A DNA stretch of 15,206 nucleotides from Kiritimatiellia bacterium (GCA_007125875.1 SLCI01000051.1:1-15206), one strand, 5' to 3'. Counted from the stretch's first letter, positions 1-5,412 are shown. A program made the numbers and translations. The notes: generated by a model not told the origin, from the letters alone.

Positions 1-331
1 CATGAGGCGTTTCACCTTCCAGCACTGCGCCGATTGCGATTAAAACATCAACCTCACCCGATCGCGCGCAATACTCGAGTACGGCGGGGATCTCAAAAGC
101 ACCCGGCACCCAGACCACTCGAATCTGTTCCACACGAGCGCCTTCCTGACGTAGAGCGCAAACGGCCTGGGCCACCAAGGATTCAGTCAACTCGGTGTTA
201 TATCGGCTGGCAATGAGCGTGAAACGAAATGCGTCGGCCGGTCCGCTTTCGCCATGGACTTGGGTCACACCCTCTACGGCCTGATGTGTCATGCCGTAGC
301 GATCGGCGATACCTTTGCGTGGTGTGTTCAT
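1..331 (-). CDS. ribH: 6,7-dimethyl-8-ribityllumazine synthase, 5' part (cut by window edge)
   Basis: Lumazine synthase condenses 5-amino-6-ribitylamino-uracil with 3,4-dihydroxy-2-butanone 4-phosphate, the penultimate step of riboflavin synthesis, in the cytoplasm. Reading the minus strand from the ATG at 331 gives 110 residues before the window ends; the family is usually about 155 residues. Visible family motifs are IASRYN (about residues 40-45, the RFN substrate-binding segment), VWVPGAFEIP (about 83-92) and GAVLEGETPH (the last residues before the edge). The stretch before the RYN motif is about 20 residues longer than in E. coli RibH. A later start at Met14 (ATG at 292) is possible but has no better ribosome site. 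The gene begins 9 bases after the ribB stop, so it is almost certainly the second gene of the FMN-controlled ribB-ribH operon. Its own Shine-Dalgarno is weak (GCGGA), suggesting translation coupled to ribB. Confidence 0.95.
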   Translation of the reverse strand, partial: MNTPRKGIADRYGMTHQAVEGVTQVHGESGPADAFRFTLIASRYNTELTESLVAQAVCALRQEGARVEQIRVVWVPGAFEIPAVLEYCARSGEVDVLIAIGAVLEGETPH

Positions 332-340
332 ATTCCGCAA

Positions 341-952
341 TCAGTGCGTTTGACGCCAGCGAACAAGATCCGCGACAGAAGTCATTTTCAATTTGTGCTC
401 AGCAGCAAAGCGCATGAGATCCGGCAAACGAGCCATATGGCCATCGTCTCTGATGATTTCGCAAATTACGCCCACCGGCTTGAGACCGGACAACGTTGCC
501 AAGTCCACTGCTGCTTCCGTATGACCGGTCCGATCCAGCACACCAGCAGGCATTGCCTCCAAGGGAAATATATGGCCAGGTGACACCAAGTCATCCGCCT
601 CGGTTGATTCATCAACCAGTAGCTGAATGGTGCGTGCACGATCAGCGGCACTGATGCCCGTTGTTATGCCTGCCCGCGCATCGACCGATTCCATAAAAGC
701 CGTGTTGAAGTGGTCCCTGCTGCCACGCTTGCGAACAGGCCGAATGTCGAGCGCTGAAAGTCGATCCCGCTGCATGGCAACGCAAATCAATCCTCGCCCG
801 AAACGAGCCATAAAATTCACTTGTTCAGGCGTAATTAGCTCGGCCGCACAAACGAGATCGCCTTCATTTTCGCGCTGCTCATCATCGGTCACAATCACCA
901 TCTCGCCGCGCCCGATCGCTGCAATCACCTCAGGCATGGGGTCAAATGGCAT
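341..952 (-). CDS. ribB: 3,4-dihydroxy-2-butanone 4-phosphate synthase
   Basis: RibB converts ribulose 5-phosphate to 3,4-dihydroxy-2-butanone 4-phosphate plus formate, supplying the four-carbon unit used by RibH. From the ATG at 952 the protein has 203 residues, close to stand-alone RibB and without a fused GTP cyclohydrolase II (RibA) domain. It shows the acidic metal-binding motif DDEQRENEGD (residues 23-32), SPGHIFPL (124-131) and HTEAAVDL (144-151) with the conserved catalytic-region His. I chose 952 over the in-frame ATG at 1000. The sequence GGAGGTG (965-959) lies just upstream of 952, whereas the ATG at 1000 directly abuts the terminator T-run and has no ribosome site. The alternative would add 16 residues rich in Thr, Glu and Lys. 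It is the first gene of the operon, controlled by the FMN riboswitch and terminator upstream, and ribH follows after 9 bases. Confidence 0.95.
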   Translation of the reverse strand: MPFDPMPEVIAAIGRGEMVIVTDDEQRENEGDLVCAAELITPEQVNFMARFGRGLICVAMQRDRLSALDIRPVRKRGSRDHFNTAFMESVDARAGITTGISAADRARTIQLLVDESTEADDLVSPGHIFPLEAMPAGVLDRTGHTEAAVDLATLSGLKPVGVICEIIRDDGHMARLPDLMRFAAEHKLKMTSVADLVRWRQTH

Positions 953-1000
953 AGTCGCCACCTCCCCAGTCTTCGTTTTTTCCTCGGTCGCTGTACGCAT

Positions 1001-1030
1001 AAAAACCCTGAAAAGCTAACTCTTCAGGGC
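1001..1030 (-). terminator. Riboswitch-controlled intrinsic terminator before ribB
   Basis: On the minus strand, positions 1029-1021 (CCCTGAAGA) pair with 1014-1006 (TTTTCAGGG) to give a 9-bp stem with one G-T pair and a 6-base loop. Five T residues (1005-1001) follow directly. It lies between the FMN aptamer and ribB, where the expression platform is expected. The ascending arm GCCCTGAAGA (1030-1021) is also the perfect complement of TCTTCAGGGC (1221-1212) at the aptamer's 5' edge, so the terminator can be undone by an alternative long-range pairing. Confidence 0.9.
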
Positions 1031-1050
1031 AGACTACACGTGTTGCGTGC

Positions 1051-1223
1051 GATCTTCTTTCATCCAGACTGTACTGTCGGCTACGCATCGTTGATATCTC
1101 AACGGATCGTATCAGTCGATGGCCTCATCGGCCAACCGAGTCGCGGGCTAACACCGCCGGTCAGGAATTCCCAAGGAGCATGCCTGCGAGACATACCCAC
1201 CGAGTCACCTTGCCCTGAAGATC
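1051..1223 (-). promoter_or_regulatory. FMN riboswitch (RFN element)
   Basis: The minus strand carries the conserved RFN-element blocks in order: CTTCAGGGCAAGGTGA near the 5' edge, TTCCTGACCGGCGGT, AGCCCGCGA, GCCGACAGT, and AGTCTGGATGAAAGAAG at the 3' edge. P1 is formed by GATCTTC (1223-1217) and GAAGATC (1057-1051). The helix holding the first conserved block carries a longer insert than the minimal consensus. The element lies directly upstream of a terminator and ribB. Known family behaviour is FMN binding that turns off riboflavin genes; transcription attenuation is inferred here from the terminator. Confidence 0.95.
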
Positions 1224-1285
1224 ATTATCATTTGATCGTTCGTAATTTACAAAGAACACGATACGTATGTGATGCCGGTTTGCAA
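1224..1285 (-). promoter_or_regulatory. Candidate promoters for the ribB-ribH operon
   Basis: Two promoter-like arrangements lie upstream of the aptamer on the minus strand. The distal one is TTGCAA (1285-1280), a 16-base spacer and TATCGT (1263-1258). The proximal one is TTGTAA (1252-1247), a 17-base spacer and GATAAT (1229-1224), which is closer to sigma-70 consensus. However, a start about seven bases after GATAAT would remove most of the 5' strand of P1 and of the antiterminator. The distal promoter is therefore the better fit to a working riboswitch. Neither is certain. Confidence 0.4.
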
Positions 1286-1323
1286 GAATGAAGTGCATGA
1301 GGAACATGGCAAGACGCAAGGCG

Positions 1324-1409
1324 TGGTGCCGGAGGTGGGAGTCGAACCCACACGAGGTTACCCTCGGCAGATTTTGAGTCTGCTGCGTCTGCCATTCCGC
1401 CACTCCGGC
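1324..1409 (-). tRNA. tRNA-Leu(CAA)
   Basis: The cloverleaf folds on the minus strand. The acceptor arm is GCCGGAG/CTCCGGC, and the anticodon stem GCAGA/TCTGC encloses the loop CTCAAAA with anticodon CAA, reading UUG. A long variable arm typical of class II tRNAs is present, followed by a T arm with TTCGACT, discriminator A and encoded CCA (1326-1324). It is divergent from tRNA-Tyr and lies about 100 bases upstream of the riboflavin riboswitch on the same strand. Confidence 0.95.
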
Positions 1410-1422
1410 CAAAGTGCGGTTA

Positions 1423-1450
1423 CTAGTATCAGGACTGGCCAAAATGTAAA
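1423..1450 (-). promoter_or_regulatory. Candidate promoter of tRNA-Leu(CAA)
   Basis: Minus-strand TTTACA (1450-1445), a 16-base spacer and TACTAG (1428-1423) lie just upstream of the tRNA 5' end at 1409. The -10 box is weak, and overlapping GATACT with a 15-base spacer is an alternative. Placement suits a short tRNA leader. Confidence 0.4.
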
Positions 1451-1467
1451 GCGGAATTCCATTCCGC
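1451..1467. repeat. Perfect short palindrome between divergent tRNA genes
   Basis: GCGGAAT and ATTCCGC form a perfect 7-base inverted repeat around a 3-base centre, immediately upstream of the candidate -35 box of tRNA-Leu(CAA). It could be an operator-like site or a chance hairpin; no second copy was noticed in the window. Confidence 0.4.
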
Positions 1468-1556
1468 AAATTGATCTGGACATGACTCTGCAAAACATTA
1501 AGGTATGCACGTTCTTGACGGGAGTCGCGGTTATCGCAATCCCGACATCATCCGGA

Positions 1557-1642
1557 GGCGGGATACCGAAGCGGCCAAACGGGGCAGACTGTAAATCTGT
1601 TGGATTATTCCTTCGAAGGTTCGAATCCTTCTCCCGCCACCA
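1557..1642 (+). tRNA. tRNA-Tyr(GTA), intact, host gene of the GIY-YIG array
   Basis: The acceptor arm is GGCGGGA/TCCCGCC, the anticodon stem GCAGA/TCTGT encloses the loop CTGTAAA with anticodon GTA (1591-1593), and there is a class II variable arm. The T arm has TTCGAAT, followed by discriminator A (1639) and CCA (1640-1642). The gene is complete. However, its last 50 bases, from the third anticodon base through CCA (1593-1642), recur twice downstream: once interrupted (1809-1885) and once perfect (2197-2246). A TTGACG (1515-1520) lies upstream but no convincing -10 box matches it. Confidence 0.96.
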
Positions 1643-1648
1643 CTTGTC

Positions 1649-1808
1649 ATGGAAAGACCACACGCACAAAAAATCAACGACCTCTCTGCTTGATACTTCG
1701 TGAAGTGTGGCCAACTCTTGCGGAGGCAAAAATTCGAGAAAAGTTTCTGAAGTCGGGAGCTGGACGGTTATAGATTAAGGATCAGCAGACTGTTTCGCCT
1801 ATGGCGAG
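1649..1808 (+). pseudogene. Decayed GIY-YIG ORF (unit 1)
   Basis: It starts with the same CTTGTC-ATG context as the intact copy, but the ATG (1649-1651) is joined directly to GAAAG, the equivalent of position 2025. That loses 130 bp (equivalent of 1895-2024), including the GVY, YTG and catalytic Arg segments. The deletion is not a multiple of three, so the remnant is out of frame with the ATG. The remaining 148 bases (1652-1799) align without gaps to 2025-2172 with 16 differences. Seven of these are silent, and one turns the conserved Trp85 codon into TAG. A 15-base deletion between TCGCC repeats also merges the two terminal hairpins into one and removes the original stop. It is clearly non-functional as a nuclease. 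Confidence 0.9.
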
Positions 1809-1885
1809 AAATCTGTTGGATTATTCCTTCGAAGGTTCTCCTCCATAGGCGGACGCGGAGACGAGGATTCCTTCTCCCGCCATCA
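1809..1885 (+). repeat. Interrupted copy of the tRNA-Tyr 3' half (between units)
   Basis: Positions 1809-1838 match the first 30 bases of the tRNA-Tyr 3' half exactly. A 27-base insertion (1839-1865) follows, then 1866-1885 match the last 20 bases with two substitutions (GATTCC for GAATCC, CATCA for CACCA). The insertion contains CCATAGGCG, the reverse complement of the core CGCCTATGG of the element's own terminal hairpin. The break falls in the T arm, so this copy cannot complete a tRNA. Confidence 0.92.
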
Positions 1886-1891
1886 CTTGTC

Positions 1892-2176
1892 ATGAAACCG
1901 TTATCAGAAATACTCCCGAACATACCTGGCAGCCCCGGGGTTTACGTGCTTTGCGGGCTCAATGGTCGTCAGTACACGGGCGCGGCTCGCAACCTTCATG
2001 AACGGCTTTGCGCCCACCTTGCGGGAAAGGCCACACGCACAAAAAATCAACGACCCCTCTATTTGATACTTCATGAAGTTTGGCCAACTTTTGCGGAGGC
2101 ATTAATTCGAGAAAAATTTCTAAAATCGGGAGCTGGACGACTATGGATTAAGGAGCAGCAGACTGTTTCGCCGTAG
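1892..2176 (+). CDS. Small GIY-YIG family nuclease (URI/UvrC N-terminal type), unit 2
   Basis: This 94-residue protein is a stand-alone GIY-YIG nuclease domain, the fold of UvrC's N-terminal nuclease and of homing endonucleases such as I-TevI. Visible core: PGVYVL (residues 15-20, the GIY motif with Tyr18), QYTG (27-30, the YIG motif with Tyr28), NLHERLCAH (34-42, catalytic-type Arg38 and His42), and EALIREKF (69-76) with Glu74 in the metal-binding position. There is no separate DNA-recognition domain. The start ATG follows the tRNA half after CTTGTC and has no clear Shine-Dalgarno, so translation may be weak. The stop TAG sits inside the first of two terminal hairpins. Flanking tRNA-Tyr halves and a decayed sister copy upstream argue for a role in element mobility, cutting at or near the tRNA-Tyr anticodon. 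That target is inferred; a repair-type function cannot be excluded. Confidence 0.88.
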   Translation: MKPLSEILPNIPGSPGVYVLCGLNGRQYTGAARNLHERLCAHLAGKATRTKNQRPLYLILHEVWPTFAEALIREKFLKSGAGRLWIKEQQTVSP

Positions 2177-2196
2177 GCGAACTCGCCTATGGCGAG
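2167..2196 (+). repeat. Two adjacent perfect hairpins at the element's right end
   Basis: TTCGCC-GTA-GGCGAA (2167-2181) and CTCGCC-TAT-GGCGAG (2182-2196) are each perfect 6-bp stems with 3-base loops, placed back to back. The ORF stop TAG is at 2174-2176, in the loop and stem of the first. The second ends exactly where the tRNA-Tyr 3' half begins. Unit 1 ends with a single equivalent hairpin (TTCGCC-TAT-GGCGAG, 1794-1808). They may define the element end or act as a transcript-processing or termination signal. Confidence 0.85.
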
Positions 2197-2246
2197 AAAT
2201 CTGTTGGATTATTCCTTCGAAGGTTCGAATCCTTCTCCCGCCACCA
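2197..2246 (+). repeat. Perfect distal copy of the tRNA-Tyr 3' half (attachment-like direct repeat)
   Basis: All 50 bases match 1593-1642 of the intact tRNA-Tyr gene, including the T arm, acceptor 3' strand and CCA. No tRNA 5' half precedes it; instead it abuts the GGCGAG hairpin. It is the expected leftover of the original tRNA 3' half, displaced by insertion. It lies 16 bases before the HIT gene ATG, inside what may be that gene's 5' untranslated region. Confidence 0.95.
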
Positions 2247-2262
2247 TCACAAAGGACAACCC

Positions 2263-2661
2263 ATGGCCTCGATCTTCACGAAAATTATTAACGGCGAAAT
2301 TCCCTGCCACAAGATTGCGGAAGATGACCAGTTTCTCGCCTTTTTAGACGTGCGTCCCATCAAACCAGGGCATGCGTTGGTTATTCCCAAACAAGAGATT
2401 GACTACATCTTCGATCTCGAGCCTGATCTGCTTGGTTCCCTCATGCGTTTTGCGCAACCGGTAGCAAAAGCAATCGAGGCGGTGGTTCCGTGCACACGTA
2501 TCGGCGTTGTGGTGATTGGATTAGAGGTGCCCCATGCCCACGTGCATTTGGTTCCCATAGAAGCAATTGGTGACATTAACTTTGCGCACGCGCGCCCAGC
2601 CGAGGCGGATGCATTGGCGGCATTGGCCAGCAAGATTCGCGAAACGCTAGATCGTTCATGA
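2263..2661 (+). CDS. HIT-family (histidine triad) nucleotide-binding protein
   Basis: This 132-residue HIT-domain protein resembles the Hint/HinT branch, cytoplasmic enzymes that hydrolyse nucleoside phosphoramidates and related AMP conjugates. The N-terminus IFTKIINGEIPCHKIAEDD and the segment FLDVRPIKPGHALVIPK are typical. The triad is HAHVH (His91, His93, His95), followed by LVP; His93 is the expected nucleophile. Length is normal for the family. The start is supported by AAGGA (2252-2256), six bases upstream. The gene sits just downstream of the tRNA-Tyr/GIY-YIG array with no obvious promoter in the 16-base gap, so its transcript may originate upstream, possibly at tRNA-Tyr. It ends before a strong bidirectional terminator. 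The exact substrate cannot be told from sequence. Confidence 0.93.
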   Translation: MASIFTKIINGEIPCHKIAEDDQFLAFLDVRPIKPGHALVIPKQEIDYIFDLEPDLLGSLMRFAQPVAKAIEAVVPCTRIGVVVIGLEVPHAHVHLVPIEAIGDINFAHARPAEADALAALASKIRETLDRS

Positions 2662-2699
2662 AGATCGTTTCCCTGCGAAAGCGCACAGTCTGACAGAAA

Positions 2700-2737
2700 A
2701 AATGCCCGGCTGCGAGTTCGTCGCCAGCCGGGCATTT
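2700..2737. terminator. Bidirectional intrinsic terminator
   Basis: AAATGCCCGGCT (2700-2711) and AGCCGGGCATTT (2726-2737) form a perfect 12-bp stem with a 14-base loop. A-rich sequence (2694-2700) precedes it and TTTCTTTT (2735-2742) follows, so it can terminate both the HIT gene (plus) and the convergent peptidyl-prolyl isomerase gene (minus). Confidence 0.93.
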
Positions 2738-2761
2738 CTTTTGGAATCAAATACTAACTTA

Positions 2762-3817
2762 TCAGGGCGCATCCATGAACTGGATATCGGCCTCTTCGCG
2801 GATTTGCTCGATGTAAGCCCGCATAGCGTCCTGCCGCGATTGTTCGGTCAGATGCGTTGCAATCTGCTCACGACTTTCTGCTAAATCGGTTGTTCCGGCT
2901 TCAATCCGCTCGCTGACTTTGATGAGATGAAAACCGAATTGCGTTTCCACGATCTCGCCAACCTCACCAATTTCCTGCGTAAAAGCAGCCTCTTCGAAAG
3001 GAGGAACCATTTGGCCACGTCCAAATTGCCCCAGATCACCGCCCTGCGCGCTGCTTGGACAATCAGATTCGGCCTGCGCCAATTCGGCGAAGTCGGCTCC
3101 AGCTATGAGTTGATCACGAAGTTCAGCGATACGCTCACGCGCAGCTTCCTGCTCCTCTTCGTTCATTTCCGTGGTGTTGATTAAGATGTGACTAGCGCGG
3201 ACAGACTCTGGCATGGTGAAATACTCTTCACGATGCTCGGCATGAAACGCTGCAATTTCGTCTTCGGTCGGCTCTAGAATGTGATCGACTTTCGCCTCCA
3301 ACATCTTGTTTACCGCCATTTCCTGTCGCAGATTATCCCGCAGCGAGACCATATCCATACCGGCTTGCGCGAGTTGATCTTCAAGTTCCATGCCCGGAGG
3401 TAGTTGCTGACGAAATGCGTCAATCACTTCATCGATCTCGGCATCATCGACCTCAATACCTTCAGCGTCCACACGGTTAATCAGTAGACGGCGCATGATC
3501 AGATTTTCCATGGCCCCCTCCATCACCTCGTCACGCATTTGCGCCATTTGCTCTGGAGGAACTTGCTGCCCTTGGAAGCGCTGCATGATCATGTTCACTT
3601 CCTGCATCAATTCGCTTTGCCGAATTTCAGCGCCCTCGACCGTCACCAAAACCGGATCAGCCGCCGCTTCAGTGCTTACGTCGAATAGATCCTCGGCTTG
3701 ACTGAGATCAACGTCATCGAAGTCGGCCACTGAATCGGCTTCACGCCCGCAACCTGATAGGCCCACCACTGAGGCCACCGCAACGGCGCCGATTCTCATT
3801 TTAGATAATTGTTTCAT
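2762..3817 (-). CDS. Parvulin-type peptidyl-prolyl isomerase lipoprotein (SurA/PrsA-like)
   Basis: From the ATG at 3817 the protein has 351 residues. A short signal peptide with a basic N-region (MKQLSKMRIG) ends in the lipobox LSGC, with Cys23 the predicted lipidated residue. An acidic linker (about 24-55) follows, then a helical SurA_N-like chaperone segment (about 55-200) and a parvulin rotamase domain (about 206-301). The latter contains RASHIL, the GGDLGQF segment, PPFEEAAF and the C-terminal FGFHLIKV strand. The predicted role is folding of exported proteins in the periplasm or at the membrane. An in-frame ATG at 3841 would add eight residues (MGNGSMLY) before the signal. I prefer 3817 because GGGAG lies 10 bases upstream and the signal peptide is then normal. 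The gene is a single unit ending at the shared terminator. It resembles SurA but carries only one rotamase domain and is membrane-anchored. Confidence 0.92.
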   Translation of the reverse strand: MKQLSKMRIGAVAVASVVGLSGCGREADSVADFDDVDLSQAEDLFDVSTEAAADPVLVTVEGAEIRQSELMQEVNMIMQRFQGQQVPPEQMAQMRDEVMEGAMENLIMRRLLINRVDAEGIEVDDAEIDEVIDAFRQQLPPGMELEDQLAQAGMDMVSLRDNLRQEMAVNKMLEAKVDHILEPTEDEIAAFHAEHREEYFTMPESVRASHILINTTEMNEEEQEAARERIAELRDQLIAGADFAELAQAESDCPSSAQGGDLGQFGRGQMVPPFEEAAFTQEIGEVGEIVETQFGFHLIKVSERIEAGTTDLAESREQIATHLTEQSRQDAMRAYIEQIREEADIQFMDAP

Positions 3818-4023
3818 GTAAAGCATACTCCCATTGCCCATTTTCTTTGCGGGACTACCTCAAACCCACTTCTTGCCCGCATACTCTCAGAAGTGATACG
3901 TGTACTATGCTGCAATATGCTATACAGTCAAACTCGGAATGCATCAGGAACGAGCGACGAAACGCGTCTGATGCGAATCAGGGTTGTTATTCCGGAATGA
4001 GTTTCGTAGTGTAAGCTACGTTG

Positions 4024-4108
4024 GGGCGTGTGGTGAAACTGGCAGACACGCAAGATTTAGGTTCTTGTGCCGCAAGGCTTGGGGGTTCGAGTCCCTCCAC
4101 GCCCACCA
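4024..4108 (+). tRNA. tRNA-Leu(TAG)
   Basis: The acceptor arm is GGGCGTG/CACGCCC, and the anticodon stem CAAGA/TCTTG encloses the loop TTTAGGT with anticodon TAG (4058-4060). A class II variable arm (GTGCCGCAAGGCTT region), a T arm with TTCGAGT, discriminator A and encoded CCA follow. TTGTTA (3984-3989) lies upstream with only a poor -10 match near 4007-4012. The upstream 3842-4023 interval shows nothing else. Confidence 0.95.
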
Positions 4109-4155
4109 ACGTATCGCTTGGCCGCGATCCTACCCGCGTCCCCTCCCCTCATTAC

Positions 4156-5412
4156 CTATTGATGGATGGCACTGACTTCATCCGCCAGGATAGCAATACC
4201 CGCTTCAACATCTTCTGCATTGAGTGCATAGGAAAGACGCAGGCAACGATCCTGATGCTCGTGCGGCTCGGGCAAGCCGTAAAAGAAATAGTGTCCCGAA
4301 ACCACCAACACGCCGCGTTTCTTCAGTCGCACGTATAGTTCACTTGATGAAATCGGCAGGCTGGGCAACCAAAGCCACAGGAAGAGGGCTCCTTCACTGA
4401 CATGAATACGATATGGAATGTCAGCAGGCAAATACTGATCCAACCAAGCCAGTGCCTGCTTCGATTTGGCCTCGTAATAGGGCCGAATCACCTCACTGCT
4501 GAGCTCATAGAGCAGACCATTGCTTAGCAAAGGCGCGGCGATCGCTTGGCCGATATTTCCGTTCGCCAATCCGCAGACTGCGTTAATCGAACCGATCCGA
4601 CGAATGACCTCAGCCGATGCGACAACAATACCTGTTCGCGTACCCGGTAAACCGAGTTTGGAGAGGCTCATGGCGAGTATGGTGTTTTCAGTCCACACCG
4701 GTTTTGTTTCTGAAAACATGATGTCGGGGAAAGGCGCGCCGTATGCATTGTCGACAATCAAGGGTATTTCGTACTCACCGGCTAACTGGTCCAATCGACG
4801 CATTTCTTCATCGGTCAGGACATTCCCGGTTGGATTTGTTGGCCGTGACACGCAAATGGCTGCGGTCTCCGGCGTGATCTCCAATTGATCAAAATCAATA
4901 TGATACTTGAAGCGATGATCGCCGATCAGCTCAACGACCGGCGCGGTACTCGTGAACGCGTGCGGTGCGAGCAGTTGGTCAGCATAGCCTATGTATTCGG
5001 GATTGAGCGGAAGCAAGACACGAGAAAATTGAGTGCCATTCCGCCCCTTAAACATGTTCAACAGATAAAAGAATGCACTTTGGCTGCCATTCACGACCGC
5101 AATGTTTTCACGCGATATGGGCCAGCCATAACGCGATGCCAAACTATCAGCCATTGCATCCAGAAAGACAGGACTGCCCTGTGGCGTATCGTAGTTTCCG
5201 AGAATGCGCTCAACTTCGCCGGGCGATGCTTGAATGGCCTCCCATCGTTCACGCCAAACCGCCTCGACTTCGGGGATGTGCGCGGGATTACCGCCACCTA
5301 ACATCCGATACGACTGCGTTCCCGACATCGCCACCCCAAGATCCTGCATCAGCGAATCGATGCCGTTGTCACTTCCAAGCTGTTGGCCAAATGTTGATAG
5401 ATTCCACTTCAT
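4156..5412 (-). CDS. avtA: Valine-pyruvate aminotransferase
   Basis: This 418-residue fold-type I PLP aminotransferase closely resembles E. coli AvtA along its whole length. AvtA interconverts valine plus pyruvate with 2-oxoisovalerate plus alanine, linking alanine and branched-chain amino-acid synthesis in the cytoplasm. Visible signature segments: MLGGGNPAHIPE (37-48), NGSQSAFFYLLNMF (108-121), VSRPTNPTGN (188-197), DNAY (221-224, PLP ring and phenol contacts) and SLSKLGLPGTRTG (249-261) with the Schiff-base lysine Lys252. Length and motif order are normal. The start at 5412 matches the family N-terminus (LSTFGQQL). The Shine-Dalgarno is weak, and an ATG a few bases upstream is out of frame. 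It converges on tRNA-Leu(TAG) with a 47-base gap and no evident terminator, and is divergent from the methyltransferase gene across 82 bases that must hold both promoters. Confidence 0.95.
   Translation of the reverse strand: MKWNLSTFGQQLGSDNGIDSLMQDLGVAMSGTQSYRMLGGGNPAHIPEVEAVWRERWEAIQASPGEVERILGNYDTPQGSPVFLDAMADSLASRYGWPISRENIAVVNGSQSAFFYLLNMFKGRNGTQFSRVLLPLNPEYIGYADQLLAPHAFTSTAPVVELIGDHRFKYHIDFDQLEITPETAAICVSRPTNPTGNVLTDEEMRRLDQLAGEYEIPLIVDNAYGAPFPDIMFSETKPVWTENTILAMSLSKLGLPGTRTGIVVASAEVIRRIGSINAVCGLANGNIGQAIAAPLLSNGLLYELSSEVIRPYYEAKSKQALAWLDQYLPADIPYRIHVSEGALFLWLWLPSLPISSSELYVRLKKRGVLVVSGHYFFYGLPEPHEHQDRCLRLSYALNAEDVEAGIAILADEVSAIHQ

Larger units (their letters stand above)
1593..2246 (+). 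mobile_element. Tandem tRNA-Tyr-half / GIY-YIG mini-element array (two units plus terminal half)
   Basis: Unit 1 is 1593-1808, unit 2 is 1809-2196, and a final tRNA-Tyr 3' half fills 2197-2246. Each unit reads tRNA-Tyr 3' half (50 nt from the anticodon), CTTGTC, a GIY-YIG ORF, and a terminal GGCGAG hairpin that abuts the next half. The units are co-linear. The 216-bp unit 1 equals the 388-bp unit 2 once three indels are counted: a 130-bp deletion and a 15-bp deletion in unit 1, and a 27-bp insertion in unit 2. Removing that insertion gives a basic unit of 361 bp (50+6+285+20). The direct repeats begin inside the anticodon, and the upstream tRNA is intact. This is what is expected of an element that enters the tRNA gene at the anticodon and carries a replacement 3' half. 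Mobility is inferred; the repeat structure is seen directly. Confidence 0.85.

Noticed and set aside
953..1000. ATG at 1000 as the ribB start
   Set aside because: It abuts the terminator T-run without a ribosome site, while the ATG at 952 has GGAGGTG in place.
1269..1729. Overlapping open frames on both strands across 1269-1729
   Set aside because: They run through the tRNA-Leu and tRNA-Tyr genes and the decayed GIY-YIG copy; no protein-like conservation is evident.
1557..2246. A group I intron splitting tRNA-Tyr
   Set aside because: The tRNA is already complete before the ORF, no intron core helices are visible, and only 3' halves follow, so nothing would need splicing.
3984..4338. Plus-strand open frames overlapping tRNA-Leu(TAG) and the end of avtA
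   Set aside because: They are shadows of the tRNA and of the opposite-strand aminotransferase gene.
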